Assembly (NCBI RefSeq): GCF_009296315.1
Contig: NZ_WHLY01000002.1
Coordinates: forward strand, 5,368,501-5,432,500
Direction: 5' to 3'
DNA length: 64,000 nucleotides
Origin: Salmonirosea aquatica
GTDB lineage: Bacteria > Bacteroidota > Bacteroidia > Cytophagales > Spirosomataceae
Shown: one piece after another, positions 36,677 to 46,505 of the stretch
Layout of the letters: each line of letters opens with the position of its first letter
Numbering within the stretch: the first letter of the stretch is position 1
The notes under the pieces: model-generated
What the model was told of the DNA's origin: nothing
The model's database searches: none
What the model saw: only the letters and a program-made list of their open reading frames with translations
Position numbers and translations under genes: made by a program

Positions 36677-38335
36677 TTATTTCTGCTTCTCCCGGATGGC
36701 CTTGAACTCCGAACCTTCTTTCCAGGCGGGCCATTTCTCTTCAAAAGCCAGCCGCTTACCTACCCGGAAAAGCAGTTTCAATTCGCTGATAGCCCCCTCC
36801 ATGGTCCAGGTAGCCGGGTCGTACTCGTCGGAAGGCTGGTGGTAGCTTTTTTCGGTGTATTCATCCTGCAATTTCTGTCCGTAAGCCTTGCCTTTTCCTA
36901 CCACATCCACGCCCGATTCGAGGTAGAGGGCGGGGATACCTACCTTGGCAAAATTGAAATGATCGGAACGGTAGTAGTAACCCGCTTCGGGATGTGTTTC
37001 GACGGAAATATAGCCGCCGTCCTTTTCAATGATTTCCTTCACGTATTCTTCCAGTTCCGACTGCCCTTCGCCCACCAGTACCATATCTTTAGTAGGTTCA
37101 AAACGATTCAGACCGTCCATATTGATATTGGCCACGGTTTTGGCGACCGGATAAATCGGGTTCTGGGCGTAGTAGGCCGACCCCCACAGGCCCTGCTCTT
37201 CGGCGGTTACGGCCAGGAACACCACGGTACGTTCAGGCTGGGTTTTCAGGCTTTTGAATACCCGGGCCAGTTCCAGCAGTCCGGCGGTGCCGGTGGCATT
37301 GTCCAGCGCACCATTGTAGATCGAATCGCCCGTGGCGTCGGGGGTACCGATGCCCAGGTGATCCCAGTGAGCCGTGTAGATGATGACCTCGTCGGGGCGC
37401 TGAGTGCCCACGATTTTGCCAATGACGTTGTGGGTTTTGTCATAAGTGGTTTTCACTTGCATGGTGGTACTCAATTTGATCCCCAACGGCACGGCTTTGA
37501 AGTCTTTCTTTTCCGCTTTCGCCAGCAAATCGGCTCCGTAACCGGCTGATTTCAACAGATTCATCGCCACATTTTCGGGTACCCAGCCGATTACGTCACA
37601 GTTTGGGATGTCCTTGCCCCGGTTGTCCAATTGCAACCGTGACGTATTGAAATTATTCTGCTGCACCCCGAAAGGGTACCCTGCGGCGTCGGTACGGTGG
37701 ATGATGAGGCAGCCCTTCGCCCCCTGCCGGGCGGCTTCCTCAAATTTGTAGGTCCAGCGGCCGTAGTAGGTCATTTCCTTGCCTTTGAACAAAGTCGTGT
37801 CGCCCGCCCAAAAGCCGGGATCGTTGACCATCACCAGCACGACCTTGCCTTTCACGTCGAGTCCGGCGTAGTCGTTCCAGTCATATTCGGGCGCCACCAC
37901 ACCGTACCCGGCAAAAACGAGTTCCGATTGGTCGAGGCTGATACTAGGTTCGGTGCGATCGGTCCAGATCACGTAGTCGTCGAAGGCTTTCAGGGTCGAG
38001 GTACCCTGGGGCGACTGCACCTGCATGGTAGGGGCGGCCGTGGCTTCGATATTGACCATAGGTACCTCCTGCAGGTAGCTGTCACCGTTTCCGGGTTCCA
38101 GGCCCAGAGACTTGAACTGCTGTTGCAGGTAGGCGATGGTCTTGGTTTCGCCTTCGGTGAAGGGCATGCGGCCCATATAGTCGTCGGAGGCCAGCACGGC
38201 TACGTCTTGCTTGAGGCTGTCGGCGCTGAACGTGGAAAGACCTTCTTCGTCGGTGGCGGTGGTGTTGTCTTTAGTACCACAAGCGCTGAGAATGATTAGA
38301 AACAGAAAGGGTAGAAGTCGGGTAAAGGACTGCAT
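36677..38335 (-). CDS. M28-family zinc aminopeptidase-like lipoprotein with PA domain
   Basis: A 552-residue exported peptidase. The N-terminus (MQSFTRLLPFLFLIILSAC) has a lipobox, Cys at residue 19. A protease-associated domain lies in the middle (about residues 140-290, GYGVVAPEYDWNDYAGLDVKGKVVLVMVNDPG). The M28 catalytic region carries zinc ligands in order: IYTAHWDHLG (His), GALDNATGTAGLLELAR (bridging Asp), VTAEEQGLWGS (Glu Glu), ANINMDGLN (Asp) and YYRSDHFNFAKVGIPAL (His). The enzyme should remove N-terminal amino acids from peptides at the outer surface or in the periplasm. Divergent from the CARDB/BNR gene at 38553. Confidence 0.92.
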   Translation of the reverse strand: MQSFTRLLPFLFLIILSACGTKDNTTATDEEGLSTFSADSLKQDVAVLASDDYMGRMPFTEGETKTIAYLQQQFKSLGLEPGNGDSYLQEVPMVNIEATAAPTMQVQSPQGTSTLKAFDDYVIWTDRTEPSISLDQSELVFAGYGVVAPEYDWNDYAGLDVKGKVVLVMVNDPGFWAGDTTLFKGKEMTYYGRWTYKFEEAARQGAKGCLIIHRTDAAGYPFGVQQNNFNTSRLQLDNRGKDIPNCDVIGWVPENVAMNLLKSAGYGADLLAKAEKKDFKAVPLGIKLSTTMQVKTTYDKTHNVIGKIVGTQRPDEVIIYTAHWDHLGIGTPDATGDSIYNGALDNATGTAGLLELARVFKSLKTQPERTVVFLAVTAEEQGLWGSAYYAQNPIYPVAKTVANINMDGLNRFEPTKDMVLVGEGQSELEEYVKEIIEKDGGYISVETHPEAGYYYRSDHFNFAKVGIPALYLESGVDVVGKGKAYGQKLQDEYTEKSYHQPSDEYDPATWTMEGAISELKLLFRVGKRLAFEEKWPAWKEGSEFKAIREKQK

Positions 38336-38552
38336 AGGAAATCGGATAGAGTAGGGGAATGGTTTGTTTTTGAAAGGTACATAGAAATTTGCAAACCAGT
38401 CAAAGTGCGCCCAAGGTACCTACCACTTGGGGAAGGCATACCGTTTACTAAAATCTCCGAGTTCCGGGTACCAAACCGTCTATTTTTCAATAATTTCCGT
38501 AAGAAATTCCTTCGGGTACTTAAGGTATAGATTTGTTGATCAGTGGAACGTT

Positions 38553-41500
38553 ATGGAAAAAATAGTCACCACCGTACTGGCCGTCATCCTGCTGCTTGTA
38601 GGCCGGGAATCTGGCTTCGCCCAGAACAAGGAAGAGCTACCCTATCACGAACTGCCGGCCATTCGGGTGAGCCAGCTGACGGTCACGGGCCAATCTCCGT
38701 CCAGCAGACAAATCAGGGTATCGGTGGCTAATTCGGCCGACGCTCCCACGGGTACCTTTGATTTATTCATAACAGCCGACGGGAAACTCATCAACCGACA
38801 GGAACTGAACCTGGGCGCGCATGCTTCGGAACGGGTTACGTACGAATGGCCGAATCCGGCTCCGGGCGAACATCTGATTCGTGTGCAGGCCGATCCGGAT
38901 GAAAAATTGCACGAATCGGACCGAAGCGATAATCAAACCGAACTGTTGGTGACCAGCACAGCCAGCGGCATGCAGGTGGTAAACAAAACCGCTCCGGCTC
39001 TGCCAGCGGCCCTTGATCTTACGGTCGAAGGCGTTTCGGTGCAAGGGCACCGGTTTCAGCAGGACAAAAAACGCCTGGTCACGATCAGTTTCCGGGTTAC
39101 CAATCATTCGTCGAGTGATGAAAAAAAGCCTGTCCGTACCCAGGTCGACCTGAGTTCAGAAGCCGGATTCAAAAAAACGTACAGTATTCTCACCCAGAGC
39201 CTGGGGGCGGGCCAGTCGGCTTATGTATCCTGTCCGGTTCAAAATGCCCCTGACCACTTCACGATTTCCATCAAAGCGGATGCCGATAATGCGGTGGCCG
39301 AATCGGATGAGGCCAATAATGCGGTCCAGACTTTTTATGAAAATCCAGACCCGCCCGTTGGTCGCTGGATTTCGGTGGGTCCTGACGTGATTACGGGCGT
39401 CAATAACATTGGGTACCCCTGGGCTACGGCCACCGGCAGGCTTTCGGCTATCGCTTTTCAACTGGGCTCAACCCAGGTGATGTACGTTGGTGGGCAGAGT
39501 TGCGGGGTGTGGAAGACCCTCGATGGAGGTACCAGCTGGTTTCCGTTGACCGATCAGATTTCGGTCAGCGTGGCGGCCCTGGCAACTCCGTCCCAAAATG
39601 CCAATCAGGTGTTTTGGGTCACGGCGCACCAGGGCGTTTTTCGGTCGGATGATGCGGGCCTGAGCTGGATTCAGATCAACACGCAGGACCTGAATGCCCT
39701 GGTACATGGTGGTAAACTCCTGATTCACCCCCGGGATGCCAATATTATGCTGCTCAATTCGGAGGATGGGATCTACCGTTCTACCGATGGCGGCGTGACC
39801 TGGACGTTGATGATTTCCGGGGCAGGCGCCACCGGACTGGAAATCGACCGGGCCCGGGACAGACTATACTGCGCGGTATCGAACCCGAATAATGCCGCCG
39901 TGGCGGGTATCTATGTGTCGTATGATCGGGGGGCCAACTGGCGGAAGCTAACGGGGTGTCCTGGGGGTACCCTGCCGTCGGCGGAGGGTACGCGGCGGAT
40001 CAGTATCGCATTATCCGGTTCCAAAATGTACGCCAGTTTCAGGACAGCCACCGATTTTCAGCTTTACCGTACCACAAACCTGAGTTGTTCCATCGGAAGC
40101 GCGCAGGAGTCGACCTGGGAAAAGGCGTGGGGTACTACGAGTAATTTTCAGGAATTGTGGAGTGGACTTTGGGCCAATCCTTTGGATGAAAACAGCCTGT
40201 ATCTGGGCGGTACCGCCTTCTGGCGCTCTACCGATCAGGGTACCTCCTTTCAGAAAGTGAGCGATTACAACACGCCCCTGGGCAGTGCCCACGCCGATCA
40301 CCACGGCTTTGCGGTGTTGCCGGGGGCAGGGGGTACCGTTTTTACGCTCAACGATGGCGGAATCTATCGTTCTACCCAAAATGGAAATAAAGGTACCTGG
40401 GAACAGATCGGCAAAGGCATTGCCAACGTGGAATTTTATGATGTCGCCGACGCTTTCACCCGGTCTGATGTACTCATGGGAGGTACCCAGGACAACGGAA
40501 CCATCAAGACCGAGGGTACCCTCGAGTGGAAAGCTAAAAACGGCGGCGACGGGGCCACGGTCGACATCGACGACACCGATGCCAATATCCTGTATTCGAT
40601 GAATCAGTACGCATCAAGCATCCAACGGTCGACTAACGGCGGCAATAACTGGAGTAACATGTCTACGGGGTTGCCGGACGGAGCTACCTGTTTTAACATC
40701 CGCTACCATCTGCATCCCCGGAAAATGAATATCCTGTTGGCGGCCTGTACAGGCCTCTGGCGGATTACCGACCCAGCGGGTACCTGGCAAACGATATTTA
40801 CGCCGACGGCAGGTTCGGTGACCTGTTCGGCCGTGGAACCCACCACCGACCTGTATCTGGCCGGTACCTCACGAGGGGGATTATTTGGGGGAATTGGGGG
40901 CACCAATTTTCAATCTCTATTCGCCCATCCTATGTCGGCCGGTATAAACGACATTGAAATAGATCCCGAGCAGGCAGGTACTGTTTTTCTGGGTTGCGCG
41001 GGCGGCTCCGTCGGCCGGGTGTACCGGTTGCAGCGGAATCCTGCCGGAACCGCGTATACGGCCCTTGATATTACGGGGAATCTGCCCACTGGGCTCACGG
41101 TTCAATGCCTCGCCGTGGACCGGATGAACCCCTACACGGTGTATGTCGGCACCAACCGGGGGGTGTACCGAGGGCAGTCGCTGGACCGCGGGCAAAGTTG
41201 GGCGTGGTCGTCCTACATGGATGGGCTGCCCCTGGCCGATGTCCGGGATTTGGAAGTACACCCGGTCACGGGCGTGATGACGGCGGGTACCTTTGGCCGA
41301 AGCATTTTCCGGGTCTACACGGGGTATCCGCTGGGTAGTGTGCTGGCGGCCAATGGCAAAATTAACTTCCTGCGGGTCCACGATGCAGGTACCAAGTTCG
41401 GTCCTCCCAACGATGTACTGGATGCCGAGGCCGTGGTGCAGCTGGATAGCCGACCGGGCCAGTATTTCGGCGTGCAACTCCGGCCCGGTCCCGCGGAAGC

Positions 41501-41621
41501 CAGCCATGTCTCCTCGGTCCGGTTGCTGCGGACGGCTTTTGAAGCCAACCTGCCAGTCAGTATCGATTACGTCAGGAATGGTCTTCATTCGGGTAGGATC
41601 ATCCGGGTCATGTTGAAATGA
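38553..41621 (+). CDS. Exported protein: two CARDB domains, BNR propeller and an unnamed C-terminal domain
   Basis: A 1022-residue secreted protein starting at ATG 38553 (the frame is open upstream to 38427 but the signal peptide begins here: MEKIVTTVLAVILLLVGRES, ending GFAQ). Order: two CARDB-type adhesion domains (about residues 35-130, ending HESDRSDNQTEL, and 155-260, ending AESDEANNAVQTFY), then a propeller rich in Asp boxes (WKTLDGGTSW, YRSTDGGVTWTLM, FWRSTDQGTSF, YRSTQNGNKGTW), and a final 85-residue domain beginning GKINFLRVHDAGTKFGPP. That last domain is shared with the next gene. The protein likely binds surface polymers; no T9SS tail of standard type was recognised. Confidence 0.85.
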   Translation: MEKIVTTVLAVILLLVGRESGFAQNKEELPYHELPAIRVSQLTVTGQSPSSRQIRVSVANSADAPTGTFDLFITADGKLINRQELNLGAHASERVTYEWPNPAPGEHLIRVQADPDEKLHESDRSDNQTELLVTSTASGMQVVNKTAPALPAALDLTVEGVSVQGHRFQQDKKRLVTISFRVTNHSSSDEKKPVRTQVDLSSEAGFKKTYSILTQSLGAGQSAYVSCPVQNAPDHFTISIKADADNAVAESDEANNAVQTFYENPDPPVGRWISVGPDVITGVNNIGYPWATATGRLSAIAFQLGSTQVMYVGGQSCGVWKTLDGGTSWFPLTDQISVSVAALATPSQNANQVFWVTAHQGVFRSDDAGLSWIQINTQDLNALVHGGKLLIHPRDANIMLLNSEDGIYRSTDGGVTWTLMISGAGATGLEIDRARDRLYCAVSNPNNAAVAGIYVSYDRGANWRKLTGCPGGTLPSAEGTRRISIALSGSKMYASFRTATDFQLYRTTNLSCSIGSAQESTWEKAWGTTSNFQELWSGLWANPLDENSLYLGGTAFWRSTDQGTSFQKVSDYNTPLGSAHADHHGFAVLPGAGGTVFTLNDGGIYRSTQNGNKGTWEQIGKGIANVEFYDVADAFTRSDVLMGGTQDNGTIKTEGTLEWKAKNGGDGATVDIDDTDANILYSMNQYASSIQRSTNGGNNWSNMSTGLPDGATCFNIRYHLHPRKMNILLAACTGLWRITDPAGTWQTIFTPTAGSVTCSAVEPTTDLYLAGTSRGGLFGGIGGTNFQSLFAHPMSAGINDIEIDPEQAGTVFLGCAGGSVGRVYRLQRNPAGTAYTALDITGNLPTGLTVQCLAVDRMNPYTVYVGTNRGVYRGQSLDRGQSWAWSSYMDGLPLADVRDLEVHPVTGVMTAGTFGRSIFRVYTGYPLGSVLAANGKINFLRVHDAGTKFGPPNDVLDAEAVVQLDSRPGQYFGVQLRPGPAEASHVSSVRLLRTAFEANLPVSIDYVRNGLHSGRIIRVMLK

Positions 41622-41694
41622 CGGGTAGATATTACGGTTTTGTTTCAGTCCACGGCAAAATGTTTTTTAAAACCATCATGTAAATCAGATTATT

Positions 41695-42084
41695 ATGCGT
41701 GTTTCAAGCTTACTTTCCATCGTCGTACTGGCTGCAATGTGCATGAGCGCCAGGCCTCTCGACCTACTCAACGCTCGGGGTAGGATTACCCTGCTCAGAA
41801 CCCACGATGTGGGAACAAAATACGGCCCGCCCACCGATCAAATTGACGTGGAGACGGTAATTCAGCTGGATACGAAACCCGGGATGGCCTTTGGTTTCCA
41901 GCTACGGGACGACAACCAGCGCGTGACCCGGGAAGGAATGCTCGATCTGTTACGCGATGCTTTCCGTAACAACTGGCCCGTCAGCATCGATTATATAATA
42001 ACTCCACCGAAAAAAAACGGGGTAATTATCCGAGTTTGGGTGGAAAAGACGCCCGGCGCGGTGGTAGCTCCCAGTACCAATTAG
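41695..42084 (+). CDS. Small exported protein homologous to the C-terminal domain of the preceding gene
   Basis: A 129-residue protein with signal peptide (MRVSSLLSIVVLAAMCMSARP). The mature part, from GRITLLRTHDVGTKYGPP on, aligns over its length with the last 85 residues of the BNR protein ending at 41621 (there GKINFLRVHDAGTKFGPP), including IQLDTKPGMAFGFQLR versus VQLDSRPGQYFGVQLR and PVSIDY. No named family was recognised. A duplicated and separately secreted copy of a domain next to its fusion form suggests a functional pairing, for instance a binding or inhibitor module, but this is inference. Confidence 0.78.
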   Translation: MRVSSLLSIVVLAAMCMSARPLDLLNARGRITLLRTHDVGTKYGPPTDQIDVETVIQLDTKPGMAFGFQLRDDNQRVTREGMLDLLRDAFRNNWPVSIDYIITPPKKNGVIIRVWVEKTPGAVVAPSTN

Positions 42085-42094
42085 CCATTAGCCA

Positions 42095-42131
42095 GGAAAG
42101 ACGGCCCAAATCAGCCGTCTTCCCTGTTTTT
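42095..42131 (+). terminator. Terminator after the small exported protein
   Basis: GGAAAGACGGC and GCCGTCTTCCC pair (one mismatch) around an 8-base loop and are followed by TGTTTTT. The hairpin lies 10 bases after the stop codon at 42084 and faces the convergent M48 gene. Confidence 0.8.
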
Positions 42132-42154
42132 AATATTTTGTTCAATTAAGTAGG

Positions 42155-42913
42155 TTACCGTACACCCTCCTGTTTGGCGCGGGCCCGTACCCGGGCGGCC
42201 CGGGCTTTGCTGTCGGGGTGGGTAGACAGAAACTGGGGTACCTTGCCACCACCGGCTTTGTCTAGTTTTTCAAATGACGTCGCCAGCGCCAATACACTTT
42301 GGCCGTTCCGCTTCAGGAAGGCGTAGCTGAAATCGTCGGCGTCGGTTTCCTGCTGCCGGCTGAACGACGCGCTGGCCATGTAATCGGCCAGACCGCCCAG
42401 TTCGGAACGGGATAGCTTCCCCAATACACCGTCGTTGGCGGCTACGGCATTGCGCAGGGCCGAGCGGCGCAGTGCGCTCTTGGCCGCATCGTGTGAGTCA
42501 TGATTGACCACATGCCCGATTTCGTGGCCGATGATAGCCAGAATCTCCTTGTCGTTCATAATATCCATTAGACCCTGGAACACCCGGACACTGCCGTCGG
42601 CGGTGGCGAAGGCATTCACATCGGGTACCTTGTATACTTTATAATTCAGGGGGATGCCGCTTATCGTACGGTAGCGGCTCACGATGCGGTTCAGCCGTTT
42701 GGTGTAAGCGTCGCTCGCCGGGGCTACGGGATTCTTGGCGTCCATTTCTTTCACCGCTTCTTTCGAAATTTCGGCGATCTGGGCATTGGTAATGGTAGCC
42801 GACATCAGGGCGTCGATTCCGGCCTGCACTAGGTTGGGGTTAATTTGGGCCTGGGCCAGCTGTGATGCCATCAGGCCCAGAATTACGATATATAGGCTTG
42901 CTATTTTTTTCAT
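42155..42913 (-). CDS. M48-family zinc metalloprotease
   Basis: A 252-residue exported protease resembling LoiP/YggG. Signal peptide MKKIASLYIVILGLMASQLAQAQ precedes the catalytic region with the zinc motif HEIGHVVNH (Glu catalytic) and the third ligand Glu in FSRQQETDADDFSYAF. VYKVPDVNAFATADGSVRVFQGLMDIM is also typical of M48. Length is near the usual 250-270 for this group, which acts in envelope protein quality control. A conserved AARVRARAKQEG tail follows the domain. Monocistronic, convergent with the upstream gene. Confidence 0.92.
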   Translation of the reverse strand: MKKIASLYIVILGLMASQLAQAQINPNLVQAGIDALMSATITNAQIAEISKEAVKEMDAKNPVAPASDAYTKRLNRIVSRYRTISGIPLNYKVYKVPDVNAFATADGSVRVFQGLMDIMNDKEILAIIGHEIGHVVNHDSHDAAKSALRRSALRNAVAANDGVLGKLSRSELGGLADYMASASFSRQQETDADDFSYAFLKRNGQSVLALATSFEKLDKAGGGKVPQFLSTHPDSKARAARVRARAKQEGVR

Positions 42914-43247
42914 GATTTCAGTCAGATTCGTTTCTACTAAAATGAAAATTCAATCGAGTTGATTCTTTGTTTGGAACTCATAACTCGATAAAAGTTTAAT
43001 GCCACTCCGGACGAACGGGTAGATGGTTTTTAAAGAAATACTACATATCGGATTGACTGTCAAGCAATTATTTTCCTTGCAAACCTTGCTTCCTGACCTT
43101 CCACAATTCTGCATTTAAGTCGGGCGTACCCATAAACCGGTAGGGCAAGGGAGTAGGGGCCAGATACCCGTTTCTGGTGAGGTATCTAAGTGAATTAAGG
43201 GGTAGTGATAAGTATGTGTCGTTCAATCAGCCACTTCGCAGGTACCC
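42914..43247. other. Intergenic region with a protein-like short minus-strand frame
   Basis: Between the M48 gene and the transporter-fusion gene. On the minus strand, from a TTG near 43227 to a TAA near 43063, about 50 codons are open and read protein-like (RFMGTPDLNAELWKVRKQG near the end). No ATG start of reasonable length and no family match was seen, so it may be a gene remnant or chance. Confidence 0.35.
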
Positions 43248-46200
43248 CTAGGCCGAAAGCCGTTCGGCCTGGCGCAGGCGATCGTTCTGGCGGCGGATGC
43301 GTTTGCACAGAATGCTGAGGACGCTTTTCAGTAGTTCGCTACGCTCTTCCATCAAATCATAAAAATCGTCCTGGTCGATACGGAAAAGGAGGGTATCTTC
43401 GGCGATGACAGCCGAAGCGGAGCGGGTTTCGGCGTCGAGCAATGCCAGTTCGCCAAAAATATCGTTGGCACCAAACTGGGCCAGTTTGGTTTTGCCATCG
43501 AAGATTTCCACCGTACCCGAGTAGATCACATACATGCAGGTACCCAGCTCACCTTTCTCAAACAGCACTTCCCCCAACTCACACGATTGCTCGACGATAA
43601 TAGGGACGATGGCCGCCAGAACATTTTCGGGGGTATTTTCAAAAAGCTGACTGCGTTTCAGCACCATCACTTTTTCCAGGGGAGAAACCACACCGGTGGT
43701 AGGATGTGTATGCATGGTCGTATTTTTTGGGTAAGGTAAGTCGATTTCAACGGCTTTCTCTTCAAAAGTCTTGCGGAGCAATGCATCGGGGTGATCGGCG
43801 TAAGGTACCAGGAGCGCACTCTGCTTTTCAGGGGTAGCGCGGATGGCTTGTACAAGGGTCCATTCACTGAACTTGGTTACGCCACCCTCCAGCAGATAGC
43901 TGAGCAGGGGCCGGGGGGCGACCTGACGGCAGACGGTTTTGGTCAACACAGTCCGTTTTTGTTCCGGAGTATTTTCTTCCAACAGGGCGTGCAGGGCCAG
44001 GTACTCGTTGCGGGGAATGATATTATCCAGGATTTCGATGGCATTGGCGCGCTTTTCCTTGGAGGTATGTTCTACGTTGAGCATGGCGTTCTCGACCATT
44101 CTACTGTCGTACTGAAGCATCATCAGGTAAAAAATCCGTCGGATGCTTTCGTTGATTTCAAACGTGAGGCTGCTTTCAAAGGCCGCTCCCCATGCCTCGT
44201 TCATTCCGCCCAGCATTTGGTAAATATGGTCGAATTCCTGCTGAAGGTACCCCCCCATGTCAGCCGCGGAAGTCGCGGGGGTATCCAGTCGCGTCAGCGC
44301 GCGCAGGGCGGCGGTGCGGGTACGAAGGCGTTCACTGTCCAGCAACTCCAGCAGGATTTGCCGGGTTTGGGAAGTACGGTAGCGCTCACAGCCCTGCGCC
44401 ACAAAATGAATCAGGTGGGGCTGGCCGCTTTCATTGATTTTACGAATCCAGGCTAGCCCAGGTACCCCCGATTTGAGGAGGGCCAGCACCGCCTGCTTGT
44501 CGAAGGCACGGTCAGCGGTGAGACTGTAAAGTTGCTCCGCGAGTTGTGGTGAGGGAATGACCGCTGCAACCGAAATGGCCTTCTCGACCAGGACGGCCGA
44601 GCCGCTTTGCAAGCACCGGAGCACAAAGGGCTGGTAGCTCGGATCAGCCACGGCTTCGATAATGGCGAGGGCCGTTTGCTGACTTTGAAGATCGTTCGAT
44701 TCGGTCAGTGCACGCAAGGCCGCCCGGGCCCGGGCGGCCAGGTGTTCGTTGTGCCAGCCGCCGATAACGATTCCCTGGACCAGACTGAGGTCGTCCGAAT
44801 CGATAAAATCATGCACCAGGTTTTCGGGAAGGGTACCCTGGCGGCTGGCAATGAGCCCGTACAGCGGCCGGTTGGCGGCAGCCTCTTCGCGTTGTGCCAG
44901 TGCGTAGAGTTCCGTCGGATCGTAGGGGGTACCCAGTCGCGCCAGGATTTGCAGGGTCTGTTGGCGGACCGCGTCGGAAGGATGGTGCAGCAATGCGTCG
45001 TAGTGCTCGCCCAGGGAGTCGGGCTGGTGGGTGGCCAGCCAGTTCAGCGCAAACAGTACATCGCTGGGGGTTTGGCTGCCGAGGCTTTTCAGGATTACCG
45101 ACTCGGCATTGTGCTGGAATACCAGATCATTTTCGCTCAGAAAACGTTTGCTGAGGGCGTTTTTCAACGCCAGCAGGTAGTGCCCGTATGCTTTTATTAA
45201 AAAATAGAGGGCTATTATGGCAAACCCCGCAATGAACAGGAACGCACCCGCCGCCGGATGCAGGTGGCTGAAGTAAGCAACTAGGGTAATAAGCCCCGTA
45301 ATCGCCATGCCCAGCGGTTCGTAGAAACCCTTGGCCAGGGTGTGGGCCTTCAGGCGCTGGTGCAGGAAAAGGGGCTGAAACATGACCAGAAAAACCGGAT
45401 CGTAGGTGGTTTTGCGCGTAATTTCGAAAAAAATGTACAACCCGCTGAACATATTGAGCAGCACCACTTCCTCGGTGGTAAGAAACGAAGCGAAGTACAG
45501 CCCCAGTGAAGCCACGATCGTGGTAAGGGGCAGGAAAATCAGAACATTACGTAAACCAAAACGGTCGATGACGCGGCTTGACAGCAGCAGCTTGATCAGG
45601 GTGGCCGCTCCGAACGCCAGGCTGAGCAGGTAGCCGATGTACTGCATCACATCGTCTTGGTCGTGGTACTTGTGCTTGACGTTGAAAAAGAAACTGTATT
45701 CGATGAAAATGGCCGCCGCCGATACAAACACCAACCCCATGCACAGGTAGAACACCAGCCAGCTACCCCCGAACAACCGATCGATCAGGGCCGGATGGGT
45801 TGTAGTGGAAATCCGGCGTTTGACGGCGTGGTGGTCGGGTACATTCGTGTAGCGGAATGTCAGCGACTGCATGAGGTAGGCCAGCAAAAAGGCCCCAGAT
45901 GCCACCCACAGCAGAATGTAGAGGGAGTAGGACGAGTGGATAAGCACGGCCAGCAAGGCCCCGATGGCTTTGGCAGGCAAATCGCCGGAACCGATAATGC
46001 CAAAGATACGGCGGCTCTGCCGCACGTCGAATACCAGAGCCGACAGGCCCCAGAACTCCAGACTTGTCAGCAAATAGATCGTCCGGTACCCTACCATGAG
46101 TGCTACCGCTATTACCAAAGGAGGCAGCACGTGCAGACCGGCCGACAGCAAGATCACCAGGCCTACGATCACCAGCATCAGGTTCTGGATGAGTTTTTTC

Positions 46201-46427
46201 AGAGCCAGGTGATGCTCGTAGTGCTCGTACACTTTCCCGGCCAGCATGCAGCCGCCCGCCGCCAGAAAATAGGCCAGGGGCAGCGAGAGGTCGGGATTGT
46301 TTTGCAGCAGGAGCACCGTAGCGCACACATACACCAGAATGGTGCCAATGCTGATGAAAAAATTATGCAGGAAAAAAAGTACCAGGCTGACGGTATTCTT
46401 TTCAGGCTTCGTGGTAAGGGATTCCAA
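43248..46427 (-). CDS. Transporter-like membrane domain fused to HEAT repeats and a cyclic-nucleotide-binding domain
   Basis: A 1059-residue multidomain protein. Residues about 15-425 form eleven or twelve membrane segments like an ADP/ATP-translocase or MFS carrier (LVLFFLHNFFISIGTILVYV first, later FGIIGSGDLPAKAIGALLAV). Residues about 430-900 are helical HEAT-like repeats (LRALTRLDTP, ALKSLGSQTPSDVLFAL). The C-terminal 140 residues are a cyclic-nucleotide-binding domain with the phosphate cassette FGELALLDAETRSASAV, whose Arg and Ser/Ala match cNMP-binding members, and then a CRP-like helix. It implies transport or sensing controlled by cAMP or cGMP; the cargo is unknown. Related fusions occur in Bacteroidota. 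Lies next to an LpxL-like gene. Confidence 0.85.
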   Translation of the reverse strand: MESLTTKPEKNTVSLVLFFLHNFFISIGTILVYVCATVLLLQNNPDLSLPLAYFLAAGGCMLAGKVYEHYEHHLALKKLIQNLMLVIVGLVILLSAGLHVLPPLVIAVALMVGYRTIYLLTSLEFWGLSALVFDVRQSRRIFGIIGSGDLPAKAIGALLAVLIHSSYSLYILLWVASGAFLLAYLMQSLTFRYTNVPDHHAVKRRISTTTHPALIDRLFGGSWLVFYLCMGLVFVSAAAIFIEYSFFFNVKHKYHDQDDVMQYIGYLLSLAFGAATLIKLLLSSRVIDRFGLRNVLIFLPLTTIVASLGLYFASFLTTEEVVLLNMFSGLYIFFEITRKTTYDPVFLVMFQPLFLHQRLKAHTLAKGFYEPLGMAITGLITLVAYFSHLHPAAGAFLFIAGFAIIALYFLIKAYGHYLLALKNALSKRFLSENDLVFQHNAESVILKSLGSQTPSDVLFALNWLATHQPDSLGEHYDALLHHPSDAVRQQTLQILARLGTPYDPTELYALAQREEAAANRPLYGLIASRQGTLPENLVHDFIDSDDLSLVQGIVIGGWHNEHLAARARAALRALTESNDLQSQQTALAIIEAVADPSYQPFVLRCLQSGSAVLVEKAISVAAVIPSPQLAEQLYSLTADRAFDKQAVLALLKSGVPGLAWIRKINESGQPHLIHFVAQGCERYRTSQTRQILLELLDSERLRTRTAALRALTRLDTPATSAADMGGYLQQEFDHIYQMLGGMNEAWGAAFESSLTFEINESIRRIFYLMMLQYDSRMVENAMLNVEHTSKEKRANAIEILDNIIPRNEYLALHALLEENTPEQKRTVLTKTVCRQVAPRPLLSYLLEGGVTKFSEWTLVQAIRATPEKQSALLVPYADHPDALLRKTFEEKAVEIDLPYPKNTTMHTHPTTGVVSPLEKVMVLKRSQLFENTPENVLAAIVPIIVEQSCELGEVLFEKGELGTCMYVIYSGTVEIFDGKTKLAQFGANDIFGELALLDAETRSASAVIAEDTLLFRIDQDDFYDLMEERSELLKSVLSILCKRIRRQNDRLRQAERLSA

Positions 46428-46505
46428 TCGTAAAGGCGTTGATAGGGCAAACGGCGGTAATTTACGACCTCCCGGCCACTATTCAAACGCTGACGGTGCG
46501 GATCG

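Noticed and set aside
43060-43230. Protein-like 52-codon open stretch on the minus strand between the M48 and fusion genes
   Set aside because: It has only a TTG start, no family match and no ribosome-binding context; kept as a mention in the intergenic entry, not as a gene.
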